DNA from: G963663315 sp963665165
GTDB lineage: Bacteria; Pseudomonadota; Gammaproteobacteria; Arenicellales; Poriferihabitantaceae
Assembly: GCA_963665165.1 (NCBI GenBank)
Contig: OY761989.1
Span: 1,302,001-1,366,000 of the forward strand
Direction of reading: 5' to 3'
Length of the DNA stretch: 64,000 bases
The position numbers and the translations under genes were made by a program. The notes under the pieces were generated by a model that did not search any database, had not been told where the DNA came from, and saw nothing but the letters and a program-made list of their open reading frames with translations. Position 1 is the stretch's first letter. Every line of letters starts with the position of its first letter. Positions 1-9,099 of this stretch are shown in pieces.

Positions 1-632
1 TCCAGCATCGATTCACGCGGTTCGATCAGGGTCACATTGATGTCCAGGGTCTTGAATATGGTGGCATATTCGACGCCGACCACGCCGGCGCCGATCACGA
101 TCATGGAACGCGGAAGTTTTTCCATACACGTCACTTCATCGCTGTCGATCACCGTCGTATGATTGAACGGGACGTAATCGGGCCGGTAGGTCCTGGTTCC
201 GACCGCGATGATGAATTTTTCCGCGGTCAGGGAAATCGTGTCTCCTGTCGGAGTGCGGACCTTGATTACCTTGTCGCTGACAAAGGACGCAAAACCCTGA
301 ATGGTCTGGACGCCGTTCCTTACCAGGTGGTCCTGCTGAATGTCCACTTCGCTCTGCAAGGTGAGATGGAGTCGTTGCATCAGGTCCTGTGCCTTGATAT
401 CGGCCTTGACCCGGTAGGCCCGTCCATAGAACCCGCGCTCCCGCCATCCGGTCAGATTGAGTACGGTTTCCCGAAGTGTCTTGCTCGGAATGGTGCCGGT
501 ATGCACACAGACTCCGCCGACTTGCGACATGCCATCAATGATCGCGGCCAGTTTCCCCATTTTAGCGGCCTGGATAGCCGCCGCCTTTCCGGCTGGTCCG
601 CTCCCGATAATAATGACATCGAATTGTTGCAT
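1..632 (-). CDS. sthA: Soluble pyridine nucleotide transhydrogenase (SthA-like), C-terminus outside window
   Basis: Predicted to move hydride between NADPH and NAD+ in the cytosol as an FAD flavoprotein. Reading the minus strand from the ATG at 632 gives an N-terminal FAD-binding motif (VIIIGSGPAGKAAA), then GGVCVHTGTIPSKTLRE. In that motif the second position of the usual redox Cys-x4-Cys pair is Thr. SthA also has this single-Cys pattern, unlike lipoamide dehydrogenase or glutathione reductase. A second Rossmann motif (VIGAGVVGVEYATIFK) for the nicotinamide nucleotide follows near the window edge. The start is supported by GGAGAG about 10 bases upstream. Only about 210 N-terminal residues are visible, so other group I flavoprotein oxidoreductases cannot be fully excluded. 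It is divergent from the protease gene at 788. Confidence 0.85.
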   Translation of the reverse strand, partial: MQQFDVIIIGSGPAGKAAAIQAAKMGKLAAIIDGMSQVGGVCVHTGTIPSKTLRETVLNLTGWRERGFYGRAYRVKADIKAQDLMQRLHLTLQSEVDIQQDHLVRNGVQTIQGFASFVSDKVIKVRTPTGDTISLTAEKFIIAVGTRTYRPDYVPFNHTTVIDSDEVTCMEKLPRSMIVIGAGVVGVEYATIFKTLDINVTLIEPRESML

Positions 633-787
633 GGCCACGTTCTCTCCTCACCCATCCCCATCTTAACAAAGAATTCACTGTTTGCGGGAGTGTGTCCGTC
701 ACAAATCACGAAATTGCCCCCGCTGTTCGCGATTTCGATTAGAATACCCTGCCACAAAAATCCGCCTGACGCATTGCCAGAAACCCC

Positions 788-2134
788 ATGTCGCGTATTC
801 GATTCCTGATTTTCCTGATCGCCATCAGTATCGCCCCGACGGCTCAGGCCGGGTTGCCGGTGGCGTTGAATGGTCAGGCATTGCCCAGTCTGGCGCCGAT
901 GCTGGAACAGGTGCGGCCCGCGATCGTGAACATTTCAACCACTACCATTATCGAGGCGCGGGAACATCCATTGCTGCAGGATCCGTTCTTCCGCCGGTTT
1001 TTTGAAGGTCCCCGCCGACAGCGGCCTTCCAGTAGCCTGGGTTCCGGGGTCATTGTCGATGCCGAAAAAGGTTACGTGGTGACCAACCACCATGTCATCG
1101 ACAAGGCGGATGTGATTACCGTGACCACCGTGGACGGCTATGAACTGGAAGCGCGACTGATCGGTTCCGATCCCGCCAGCGATGTCGCGGTGATCCGTGT
1201 CGACGCCGGAAACCTGACCGAAATCCGGATGGGCGATTCCCGGCAGTTAAGGGTCGGTGATTTCGTCGTGGCGATCGGCAGTCCATTCGGGCTGAGCCAG
1301 ACGGTGACTTCCGGGATTGTCAGCGCTCTTGGGCGCACTGGCCTCGGTATCAAGGGATACGAGGATTTCATTCAGACCGACGCCTCCATCAACCCCGGAA
1401 ATTCCGGGGGAGCGCTGGTCAACCTGCACGGGGAACTGATTGGAATCAATACCGCAATCCTCTCACGCGGCGGCGGTAGCGTTGGAATCGGCCTTTCTAT
1501 TCCGATCTACATGGTCCGGAGCCTGATGGATCAACTGATCGAATTCGGGGAGGTCAAACGCGGATTGCTGGGCGTCCAGATGCAGAACCTGACGCCGTCA
1601 CTGGCGAACGCTTTCGGGATCAGCGGAAAAAAGGGAGCCGTGGTGTCCGAAGTCATTTCCGGTTCGGCGGCGGAAGAAAAAGGAATCCGGGAAGGGGACG
1701 TCATCGTCGGGGTCGATGATACCGGCATCGAAAGCGGCGCGGATTTGAGAAACGCGATCGGCCTGTTGCGCGCCGGGGACCAGGCGCGGATCCAATTCTA
1801 CCGTGAAGGCGAACGACACGAGGTCATGGTCAGGATCAAGGAACTCGATGAGATGACCGGTAACGTCCCGGCTGACATCGAGCGACTGCGGGGGGCCTAC
1901 TTTGAAAACGTTCCTCCGGGCTCCGACTTCGGCGGCGGCGTGGTCGTGACCGATATTGAACCCGGCAGTCCGGCGGCTTCATCGGGACTGAAGGTGAAGG
2001 ATGTGATTATCAGCATCAATCGTGAGAAGATCGCCGATACCCGGGATATGAACCGGGTACTGGGGAATTCCGGCGGGGTTTTGCTGATCCAGTTGATCCG
2101 CAACAAACGGGTTCTTTTCATGGTCATCCAATAG
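788..2134 (+). CDS. Periplasmic Do/HtrA-family serine endoprotease (DegQ/MucD type)
   Basis: Periplasmic ATP-independent protease that degrades misfolded envelope proteins. The 448-residue product starts with a Sec signal peptide, with probable cleavage after AQA near residue 21. The trypsin-like domain holds the full catalytic triad: His102 in TNHHVID, Asp132 in DPASDVAVIRVD and Ser206 in GNSGGAL. Two PDZ domains follow, at about residues 255-345 and 365-448, which is the DegP/DegQ/MucD architecture and length. The long Q-linker of E. coli DegP is not obvious, so DegQ or MucD is the better comparison. It is a stand-alone gene; a TAGAAT box at 740-745 could be its -10, without a convincing -35. 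Confidence 0.95.
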   Translation: MSRIRFLIFLIAISIAPTAQAGLPVALNGQALPSLAPMLEQVRPAIVNISTTTIIEAREHPLLQDPFFRRFFEGPRRQRPSSSLGSGVIVDAEKGYVVTNHHVIDKADVITVTTVDGYELEARLIGSDPASDVAVIRVDAGNLTEIRMGDSRQLRVGDFVVAIGSPFGLSQTVTSGIVSALGRTGLGIKGYEDFIQTDASINPGNSGGALVNLHGELIGINTAILSRGGGSVGIGLSIPIYMVRSLMDQLIEFGEVKRGLLGVQMQNLTPSLANAFGISGKKGAVVSEVISGSAAEEKGIREGDVIVGVDDTGIESGADLRNAIGLLRAGDQARIQFYREGERHEVMVRIKELDEMTGNVPADIERLRGAYFENVPPGSDFGGGVVVTDIEPGSPAASSGLKVKDVIISINREKIADTRDMNRVLGNSGGVLLIQLIRNKRVLFMVIQ

Positions 2135-2194
2135 CCTTGAATCCACTGTCAGGCTCATACCGCGCGAATACCGATTTCAACGCCCACAACAGAT

Positions 2195-2905
2195 ATGAAC
2201 AACTATTTGATTGCCCCTTCAATCCTGTCCGCGGACTTTGCGCGGTTGGGCCAGGAAGTCGAGGATGTGCTGGCGTCCGGCGCCGACATGGTGCATTTTG
2301 ACGTCATGGACAACCATTATGTGCCGAATCTGACGGTCGGGCCGATGGTCTGCGAAGCCTTGAGGAAACATGGGATTACCGCTCCGATTGATGTCCACCT
2401 GATGATCCGGCCGGTAGACAGGATCATCCCTGATTTTGCCCACGCCGGAGCAACCTGGATTACCTTCCACCCTGAATGTTCCGAGCATATTGACCGCAGC
2501 CTGCAAATGATTCGTGAATGCGGATGCAAATCCGGTCTGGTTTTCAATCCGGCCACGACCCTGGATGTACTGGAATATGTACTGGACAAGGTAGACATGA
2601 TTTTGTTGATGTCCGTTAATCCGGGGTTTGGCGGACAACGTTTCATCCCTTCCACCCTGGACAAGATCAGGCAGGCCCGCAAAATCATCCGCGCCAGTGG
2701 CCGGGATATCCGACTGGAAGTGGATGGAGGAGTCAAGCTGGACAACATTGCCGCGATTGCGGAAGCGGGCGCCGATACGTTTGTCGCCGGTAGCGCGATT
2801 TTCAACGCGGCGAACGAACAGGACAGCCACCGCTACAACCGGATTATTTCACAGATGCGGTCCCGGCTTGCCGGCAAGGACCCAGTGAGCGAGCCGACAT
2901 GCTGA
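2195..2905 (+). CDS. rpe: Ribulose-phosphate 3-epimerase
   Basis: Interconverts D-ribulose 5-phosphate and D-xylulose 5-phosphate in the pentose phosphate pathway. The 236-residue product is a TIM barrel of family length, with APSILSADFARLG at the N-terminus, the metal-site segment HFDVMDNHYVPNLT, DVHLMI, MSVNPGFGGQ and the phosphate-binding EVDGGV and AGSAIF segments. Its last 7 bases overlap the trpE start, so translation is probably coupled. In many gammaproteobacteria a phosphoglycolate phosphatase gene (gph) lies between rpe and trpE; none is present here. Confidence 0.96.
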   Translation: MNNYLIAPSILSADFARLGQEVEDVLASGADMVHFDVMDNHYVPNLTVGPMVCEALRKHGITAPIDVHLMIRPVDRIIPDFAHAGATWITFHPECSEHIDRSLQMIRECGCKSGLVFNPATTLDVLEYVLDKVDMILLMSVNPGFGGQRFIPSTLDKIRQARKIIRASGRDIRLEVDGGVKLDNIAAIAEAGADTFVAGSAIFNAANEQDSHRYNRIISQMRSRLAGKDPVSEPTC

Positions 2906-4407
2906 GCCAGCAAGGTTTTGAACGCCTGGCCGCCGAGGGCTACACCCATATTCCGCTGGTATGCGAAGTGCTGGCCGATATGGAAACCCCGTTGAGCACC
3001 TGGCTCAAGCTGGCCGATCAACCCTACAGCTATTTGCTTGAGTCGGTACAGGGCGGGGAAAAATGGGGACGTTACTCGATCATCGGATTACCTTGCGGCA
3101 AACGTATTGAAATCCGGGGCCAGGAACTGAGCGTTTTTGAAAACAATGAATTGACGGACCAGCGGATCACTGCCGACCCGCTGGATGAAGTCCAGCGGTT
3201 TGCGGAAGAATACCGTGTGCCCGAATTGCCTGAACTGCCCCGGTTCCATGGCGGACTGGTCGGATATTTCGGTTACGATACGGTCAGTTACATCGAGCCG
3301 CGCCTGGGCAGAAATCCGCACAGGGATCCAATTGACGCGCCCGATATTTTACTTATGGTATCCGGGGACCTGGTTGTGTTTGACAATTTATCCGGCCGGT
3401 TATATGTTGTTGTTCTAGTTGATTCTGGTATTGGAAATGGATGGAGGGCCGGAAAGGAGCGCCTCGCCGGGGTTGTCGCACAACTCAATCGGGGGTTGCC
3501 TGACCGTGTCGGAACCCTGGCGCCTTCCGTAACGAATGAATCCGATTTCGAATCTTCATTTTCCAGGGAAGACTACGAAGCGGCGGTCGAGAAGTGCAAA
3601 CAGTACATATTTGACGGCGACGCGTTCCAGATTGTGATCTCCCAGCGCCTGTCCCTGGCTTATTGCGCGCCGCCGCTGGATTTGTATCGGGCATTGCGCA
3701 CCCTGAACCCGTCACCCTATATGTATTACCTGAACCTCGGTGACTTCCACATTGCCGGTTCCTCTCCGGAAATTCTGGTGCGTCTCGAGGACGGTGAAAT
3801 CACTCTGCGTCCGATCGCCGGAACCCGGCGGCGCGGCGACAATGAGGAGGAAGACGAAAGGCTGATAGAGGATTTGCTCTCCGATCCGAAGGAGTTGGCC
3901 GAACACCTGATGCTGATCGACCTGGGAAGAAACGATGTCGGCAGAGTGTCGAAAACCGGCACGGTTACGGTAACCGATCGAATGACCATCGAGAAGTACT
4001 CCCATGTCATGCATATCGTTTCCAATGTGACCGGACAAATCAATGACGGCCTTGGCGCGGTGGATGTGCTCCGGGCCACTTTCCCGGCCGGCACACTGTC
4101 CGGCGCTCCCAAGATTCGCGCCATGGAAATCATTGAAGAACTGGAACCGGATAAGCGGGGAGTCTATTCCGGCGCCATCGGCTACATTGGCTGGAACGGG
4201 AACATGGATATGGCCATCGCAATCCGCACCGCGCTGATCAAGAACAACCGGGTCTATATCCAGGCTGGCGGCGGAGTAGTGGCGGATTCGGTCGCAAAAA
4301 ACGAATGGGAGGAAACCATGAACAAGGGGCGCGCTGTTTTCAAGGCGGTCGCGATGGTCAATGCCGGCCTGCACAATACCCTGGACAGTGAGGCCCCGTC
4401 ATGTTGA
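2899..4407 (+). CDS. trpE: Anthranilate synthase component I
   Basis: Large subunit that makes anthranilate from chorismate, using ammonia delivered by TrpG; first step of tryptophan synthesis. The 502-residue product has the N-terminal anthranilate synthase domain with the LLES motif (YLLESVQGG) that forms part of the tryptophan feedback site. The chorismate-binding domain follows, with PIAGTRRRG, the DLGRNDVGRV segment and the FPAGTLSGAPKIRAMEII motif. It overlaps rpe by 7 bases and trpG by 7 bases. No leader peptide or attenuator is seen upstream, which fits a transcript starting further up. Confidence 0.97.
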   Translation: MLSQQGFERLAAEGYTHIPLVCEVLADMETPLSTWLKLADQPYSYLLESVQGGEKWGRYSIIGLPCGKRIEIRGQELSVFENNELTDQRITADPLDEVQRFAEEYRVPELPELPRFHGGLVGYFGYDTVSYIEPRLGRNPHRDPIDAPDILLMVSGDLVVFDNLSGRLYVVVLVDSGIGNGWRAGKERLAGVVAQLNRGLPDRVGTLAPSVTNESDFESSFSREDYEAAVEKCKQYIFDGDAFQIVISQRLSLAYCAPPLDLYRALRTLNPSPYMYYLNLGDFHIAGSSPEILVRLEDGEITLRPIAGTRRRGDNEEEDERLIEDLLSDPKELAEHLMLIDLGRNDVGRVSKTGTVTVTDRMTIEKYSHVMHIVSNVTGQINDGLGAVDVLRATFPAGTLSGAPKIRAMEIIEELEPDKRGVYSGAIGYIGWNGNMDMAIAIRTALIKNNRVYIQAGGGVVADSVAKNEWEETMNKGRAVFKAVAMVNAGLHNTLDSEAPSC

Positions 4408-4964
4408 TCATGATCGACAACTACGATTCGTTCACCTGGAACCTGGTGCAATACCTCGGTGAACTCGGCCAGGAGGTGACGGTTTATCGCAATGACCAGG
4501 TCACCGTCGAGCAGGTCGGCGCATTGTCGCCGGATTTCATCGTGATTTCACCCGGACCCTGCACCCCGAACGAAGCGGGAATCTCCGTGGACCTGGTTTC
4601 AAGGTACGCCGGAGTGATTCCGCTCCTGGGCGTTTGCCTGGGGCACCAGAGTATCGGCCAGGCATTCGGCGGAAACATTGTCCATGCACAACAGATCATG
4701 CACGGCAAAACCTCCATGGTGCATCATAACGGGGCCGGGGTGTTCAACAATCTGGACAGCCCTTTTCGGGCAACCCGGTACCATTCTCTGGTGATCGAGA
4801 AAGAAACCATGCCGGACTGCCTCGAGATCACGGCATGGACCGACGATGGTGAAATCATGGCCGTCAGGCACCGGGAATTCGCCATCGAAGGGGTCCAGTT
4901 TCATCCCGAATCAATCATTACCGAAAACGGACATGCACTGCTGCGTAATTTTCTGGACCAATAA
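4401..4964 (+). CDS. trpG: Anthranilate synthase component II (glutamine amidotransferase)
   Basis: Class I glutamine amidotransferase that supplies ammonia to TrpE; the same protein often also serves PabB in folate synthesis. The 187-residue product starts MLIMIDNYDSFTWNLVQYL. It has the nucleophile elbow GVCLGHQSIGQ (catalytic Cys) and the C-terminal His/Glu of GVQFHPESI. The length is that of a free TrpG with no phosphoribosyltransferase fusion. A second in-frame ATG three codons later is an alternative start. Confidence 0.96.
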   Translation: MLIMIDNYDSFTWNLVQYLGELGQEVTVYRNDQVTVEQVGALSPDFIVISPGPCTPNEAGISVDLVSRYAGVIPLLGVCLGHQSIGQAFGGNIVHAQQIMHGKTSMVHHNGAGVFNNLDSPFRATRYHSLVIEKETMPDCLEITAWTDDGEIMAVRHREFAIEGVQFHPESIITENGHALLRNFLDQ

Positions 4965-4994
4965 CCGCCTGCGGCCCGCATCGAACGAATCCCC

Positions 4995-5792
4995 GTGACC
5001 GATATTCTGGCAAGTATACTCGCGACCAAGGCGGCAGAGGTTGCCGAACAGAAGCGAAGAACGCCTCTGGAGGCGCTGAAGGGCCGTTCAGCCGACCTGC
5101 CGCAGCCCCGCGGGTTTGCCGCCGCCATCGAGTCCCGTACCGCACGGGGCGCCCCGGCCGTCATTTGCGAGATCAAGAAAGCCTCGCCCAGCAAAGGCGT
5201 TATCCGGGAAAACCTGGACCCCGCCGCTATCGCCCGGAGCTATGCCGGGAGTGGCGCGGCCTGCCTGTCCGTGTTGACCGACCAGACCTGGTTCCAGGGA
5301 CACGATGACCATCTGGTGGCGGCCAGGCAATCCTGTTCCCTGCCGGTCATCCGCAAGGATTTCGTTATTGACCCGTACCAGGTCTGGCAGGCGCGGTCGA
5401 TTGGCGCGGATGCCATATTGCTGATCGTTGCCGCCCTCGAAGATTCAGCGCTGCTGGAACTGGGTGAACTCGCCATGGGTCTCGGGATGGACGTACTGGT
5501 TGAAGTCCACGACCGCCGGGAGCTTGAACGCGCCCTGGAACTGCCGGTCTGGCTGATCGGCGTCAATAACCGGAACCTGAAGACCTTCGAGACTTCACTA
5601 CAGACCACGATCGGGATGCTTCCCCGAATACCCGCGGACAGAACGGTCGTGACCGAAAGCGGCATTCATCAGCCGGAAGACGTCGCGCTGATGCGTGAAC
5701 ACAATGTGCATGCCTTTCTGGTCGGTGAAGCATTCATGAGCGCTCCCGAACCGGGCGCGAAGCTCAGGGATTTGTTTTTCCCGAACCGATAG
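4995..5792 (+). CDS. trpC: Indole-3-glycerol phosphate synthase
   Basis: Converts carboxyphenylamino-deoxyribulose 5-phosphate to indole-3-glycerol phosphate in tryptophan synthesis. The 265-residue monofunctional TIM barrel starts at GTG and shows VICEIKKASPSKGVI, the VLTDQTWFQG segment, RKDFVIDPYQV, LLIVAAL, VEVHDRREL, GVNNRNLKTFE and ESGI, all typical of TrpC. It is not fused to TrpF. It lies only 30 bases after trpG, so trpD, which normally sits between them, is missing from this cluster. Confidence 0.96.
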   Translation: MTDILASILATKAAEVAEQKRRTPLEALKGRSADLPQPRGFAAAIESRTARGAPAVICEIKKASPSKGVIRENLDPAAIARSYAGSGAACLSVLTDQTWFQGHDDHLVAARQSCSLPVIRKDFVIDPYQVWQARSIGADAILLIVAALEDSALLELGELAMGLGMDVLVEVHDRRELERALELPVWLIGVNNRNLKTFETSLQTTIGMLPRIPADRTVVTESGIHQPEDVALMREHNVHAFLVGEAFMSAPEPGAKLRDLFFPNR

Positions 5793-5815
5793 CCCGGTTG
5801 CCAGTTCCACCTGTC

Positions 5816-7984
5816 ATGAGCATACGGTCCGGCAGCCCTGACAGAACCACCCGTCCTCTGGTGTCCGCGAGGCTGGTCGCCCTGGATTGCGAAACCACAG
5901 GGCTGGATATTTTCAAGGATCGACTGATCCAGTTTGGCGGGGTCAGGATCCGGGGCGGACAGGTCGATCCGCAAGACCGGTTCGAGAGTATGGTCAATCC
6001 GGAAGTGGATATTCCGCCAGCGTCATTCGCGGTGCACGGTATTTCAAGGGACGACCTGTCGGGGGCGCCGGATTTCAGCCAGGTTGCCGGGTCGTTGAAC
6101 CACTGGTTGGGATCATCCCTCGTAGTGGGGTTCTCCGTAGGGTTCGATATCGCCATCCTGCGCCGCGAGCACGCACTCGCGAACATCCCCTGGGAATCCC
6201 CCGACTACCTGGACCTCTCATTGCTGGCGCGCCAGGTCATGCCAGTCCTGCCGGACTATTCCCTGGATACTGTGGCGGCGAGTCTGGGAATCCCCATTAC
6301 CGGACGTCACAGCGCGATGGGCGACGCCCTGGCGTCGGCAGACGTATTCGCCGCCCTTTTGCCAGCGTTGCGGCAGGGAGGTATCCGTACCGCAGGGGAA
6401 GCGTTGCGCGTCTGCCGTGAATCCATGAATGTCCGGCTGGGGAATGAATGGCCGCCCTGGGAGCGGCCCCACGCAAGCGGGAAAGCCGATGATCCTGAAG
6501 CAGACTCAGCGCCATTGACGCTGGACATCGGACACTATCGACTGCGGGCAGCGGACCTGATGACGGCAGCCCCCGAAGTGATATCCGTGAACCAGCCCAT
6601 CGGCAAAGCCCTGGCGCGCATGATGGAGCGGGGGGTGAGTTCCGTATTCGTGGACGATGGACACGACGGTCCGATCCGGCCGGAGACCTCCGGGATCGTT
6701 ACCGAACGGGACATACTGCGCGCCATCGCCCGGCTGGGGGGAGATTCTCTGCAACTTCCCCTGAAGTCCTTCGCCACGCAGCCGCTGGAAAGCGTCCATG
6801 GCGGAGAATTCATCTACCGCGCCGCCGGGCGAATGTCCCGGCAGGGACTCCGCCATCTGGCCGTGCACGATGACAACGGGGAGGTTGTCGGCGCTATTTC
6901 CGCCAGAGACCTGCTGAAAGGCGGCGCCAGCGAAACCCTGACTCTGGATGACAGCATCGATTTTGCGGAAACCCCCGAAGCGCTTGGCCGGGCCTGGTCG
7001 GCGCTCGCGCCGGTTTCCCGAAGTCTCCTGGAACACGGGGTGGATACCCGGAATATCGCCAGAGTCATCTCCCATGAACTGTGCGCGCTTACCCGCCGGG
7101 CCTGTGAGTTGGCGGAAGCGGAGATGATGGACGCGAAGCGGAATGTGGCGCCAAGGCGCTGGGCCATGCTCGTACTGGGGTCCGGAGGACGCGGTGAGTC
7201 CCTGCTGGCCATGGACCAGGACAATGCCATCGTGTACGCCGACAGGGACGGCGGGATGAGTGATGAAGACACCGACCAATGGTTTGCCGAACTGGGCGCC
7301 AGAGTGTCCCGTATTCTGGATCTGGTGGGTGTGTCGTACTGCAAGGGCGGCGTGATGAGCATGAACCGGGAATGGCGCAAGTCCCTGTCCGACTGGCGGA
7401 GCGAAGTCAATACCTGGGTGAACAGGCACAGCCCCGAAGACATTCTCAACGTCGATATTTTTTATGATGCCCGGGTCGTGTACGGAGATCGCGGACTGGG
7501 CGCCGCGCTGCTGGACCAGGCCTTTACGACAGGCGCCGCATCGCGGGAATTCCTGACGCTTCTGAAACTCAATGCCTGCCGCTTCGACCGCGCCGCCGGT
7601 TTCCTTGGCAGATTGAAACTGGAGGAGGGGCGTCTGGACGCGAAGAAGTGCGGCCTCCTGCCGGTATTTTCCGCAGCCAGGGTTCTGGCGATCCAGCAGG
7701 GTATTCGAGCCCGCTCGACTCGCGCCAGACTCGAATCCTCGATGCAACGGCTTTCGGAAGACGATCCGATGCACGAAGTACATCAGAACCTTCTGGAAGT
7801 GCACCGCATCGTGCTGGCCGCCATTCTCGGCCAGCAGGTTCAGGACATGTCTCGTGGAATTCCACCGTCCAGCAAGGTCGCGCCCGCAGAGATGACTTCA
7901 CCCGCCAGACAACGGCTCAAGTGGGCGCTGGACCGGGTGGACTATGTATCCAACCTGCTGGGAGACCCACTGGGGCGGGAATAG
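5816..7984 (+). CDS. DEDD exonuclease - CBS pair - DUF294 nucleotidyltransferase-like fusion
   Basis: Function unknown; the domains are clear. From the ATG at 5816, residues about 15-185 form a DnaQ-like 3'-5' exonuclease domain: LVALDCETTGLD is Exo I, and the HSAMGDALASADVF tail carries the last His and Asp. Residues about 240-365 are two CBS motifs (DLMTAAPEVISV... and a second repeat before RDLLKGG), which usually bind adenosine nucleotides. Residues about 390-530 are a DUF294 nucleotidyltransferase domain with GSGGRGESLLAMDQDNAIVY, related to the PII-uridylylating domain of GlnD. The rest is the DUF294 substrate-binding helical domain. In other bacteria CBS-DUF294 proteins often have a cyclic-nucleotide-binding domain instead of the exonuclease. 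A TTG at 5798 is an alternative start. The gene ends 68 bases before the CRISPR array. Confidence 0.85.
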   Translation: MSIRSGSPDRTTRPLVSARLVALDCETTGLDIFKDRLIQFGGVRIRGGQVDPQDRFESMVNPEVDIPPASFAVHGISRDDLSGAPDFSQVAGSLNHWLGSSLVVGFSVGFDIAILRREHALANIPWESPDYLDLSLLARQVMPVLPDYSLDTVAASLGIPITGRHSAMGDALASADVFAALLPALRQGGIRTAGEALRVCRESMNVRLGNEWPPWERPHASGKADDPEADSAPLTLDIGHYRLRAADLMTAAPEVISVNQPIGKALARMMERGVSSVFVDDGHDGPIRPETSGIVTERDILRAIARLGGDSLQLPLKSFATQPLESVHGGEFIYRAAGRMSRQGLRHLAVHDDNGEVVGAISARDLLKGGASETLTLDDSIDFAETPEALGRAWSALAPVSRSLLEHGVDTRNIARVISHELCALTRRACELAEAEMMDAKRNVAPRRWAMLVLGSGGRGESLLAMDQDNAIVYADRDGGMSDEDTDQWFAELGARVSRILDLVGVSYCKGGVMSMNREWRKSLSDWRSEVNTWVNRHSPEDILNVDIFYDARVVYGDRGLGAALLDQAFTTGAASREFLTLLKLNACRFDRAAGFLGRLKLEEGRLDAKKCGLLPVFSAARVLAIQQGIRARSTRARLESSMQRLSEDDPMHEVHQNLLEVHRIVLAAILGQQVQDMSRGIPPSSKVAPAEMTSPARQRLKWALDRVDYVSNLLGDPLGRE

Positions 7985-8052
7985 GGCCACCGTATCCGGG
8001 CCTGTCCGTATGGGGCGGCATCGAAAACATCGGGCTGTGGCTACGATTGGAC

Positions 8053-9099
8053 GTTTCAGTTGCTGGGTCTTCGGTTATACTGGTGAAGCCAATCATGTCA
8101 AATCGCAACAAACCGCAACCGGCAAGTTTCAGTTGCTGGGTCTTCGGTTATACTGGTGAAGCATCAGAGCGTAGGCGCGATGCCCATGAGATGCGGAGTT
8201 TCAGTTGCTGGGTCTTCGGTTATACTGGTGAAGCTCACACTGCCCGCAACTGGCAGCAAACACAATACACGTTTCAGTTGCTGGGTCTTCGGTTATACTG
8301 GTGAAGCTTGTTCCAGGAATCTCAACACACGTCGAACATAGGGTTTCAGTTGCTGGGTCTTCGGTTATACTGGTGAAGCAAATTAAATTGCAGGAATACC
8401 CTATGCCTTACCATGTTTCAGTTGCTGGGTCTTCGGTTATACTGGTGAAGCCCCCTTGGCGGCTGCCAGATGATGCTAACACTACAGGTTTCAGTTGCTG
8501 GGTCTTCGGTTATACTGGTGAAGCCGCACCGTAGACGGTCTTGAGGTACTGGATATATGTTTCAGTTGCTGGGTCTTCGGTTATACTGGTGAAGCCTGAA
8601 CTCGCTGAACTGGCAGACCGCCCGCAGCGGGGTTTCAGTTGCTGGGTCTTCGGTTATACTGGTGAAGCCCGAACAACGAGAATCTGCCGAAGGACGTCCG
8701 GGGTTTCAGTTGCTGGGTCTTCGGTTATACTGGTGAAGCATAGTAAGGCATAGGGTAATTCTGCAATTTAATTTAGTTTCAGTTGCTGGGTCTTCGGTTA
8801 TACTGGTGAAGCGTGGGACAACGGGTACTGCATCACCGACTTTGGAGTTTCAGTTGCTGGGTCTTCGGTTATACTGGTGAAGCGTGGGACAACGGGTACT
8901 GCATCACCGACTTTGGAGTTTCAGTTGCTGGGTCTTCGGTTATACTGGTGAAGCACAATGAGTGGTACAAATGGCCAGAAGATGATGACTGTTTCAGTTG
9001 CTGGGTCTTCGGTTATACTGGTGAAGCAAGGCCCAAACGATGAAGAACATAACCAAAATGATGTTTCAGTTGCTGGGTCTTCGGTTATACTGGTGAAGC
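8053..9099 (+). CRISPR. Type II-B CRISPR array, 15 repeats and 14 spacers
   Basis: Fifteen 37-bp repeats that look identical throughout. They start at 8053, 8126, 8198, 8271, 8343, 8415, 8488, 8559, 8632, 8703, 8776, 8847, 8918, 8991 and 9063. Spacers are 34-36 bp. The repeat begins GTTTCAGTTGCTG, the same 5' end as the F. novicida type II-B repeat as I recall it, and ends TATACTGGTGAAGC. Type II crRNAs carry the GUUU end just 3' of the guide, so the array reads left to right on the plus strand, like the tracrRNA and opposite to the cas genes. Spacers 11 (8813-8846) and 12 (8884-8917) are identical. Spacers 5 (8380-8414) and 10 (8740-8775) are near-perfect reverse complements. Neither terminal repeat is degenerate, so the leader end is not obvious; only 68 bp separate the array from the upstream gene. 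Confidence 0.98.

Noticed and set aside
6506..7804. A 432-codon minus-strand frame opposite the CBS-DUF294 gene
   Set aside because: Shadow frame; composition follows the sense codons and no motif is visible.
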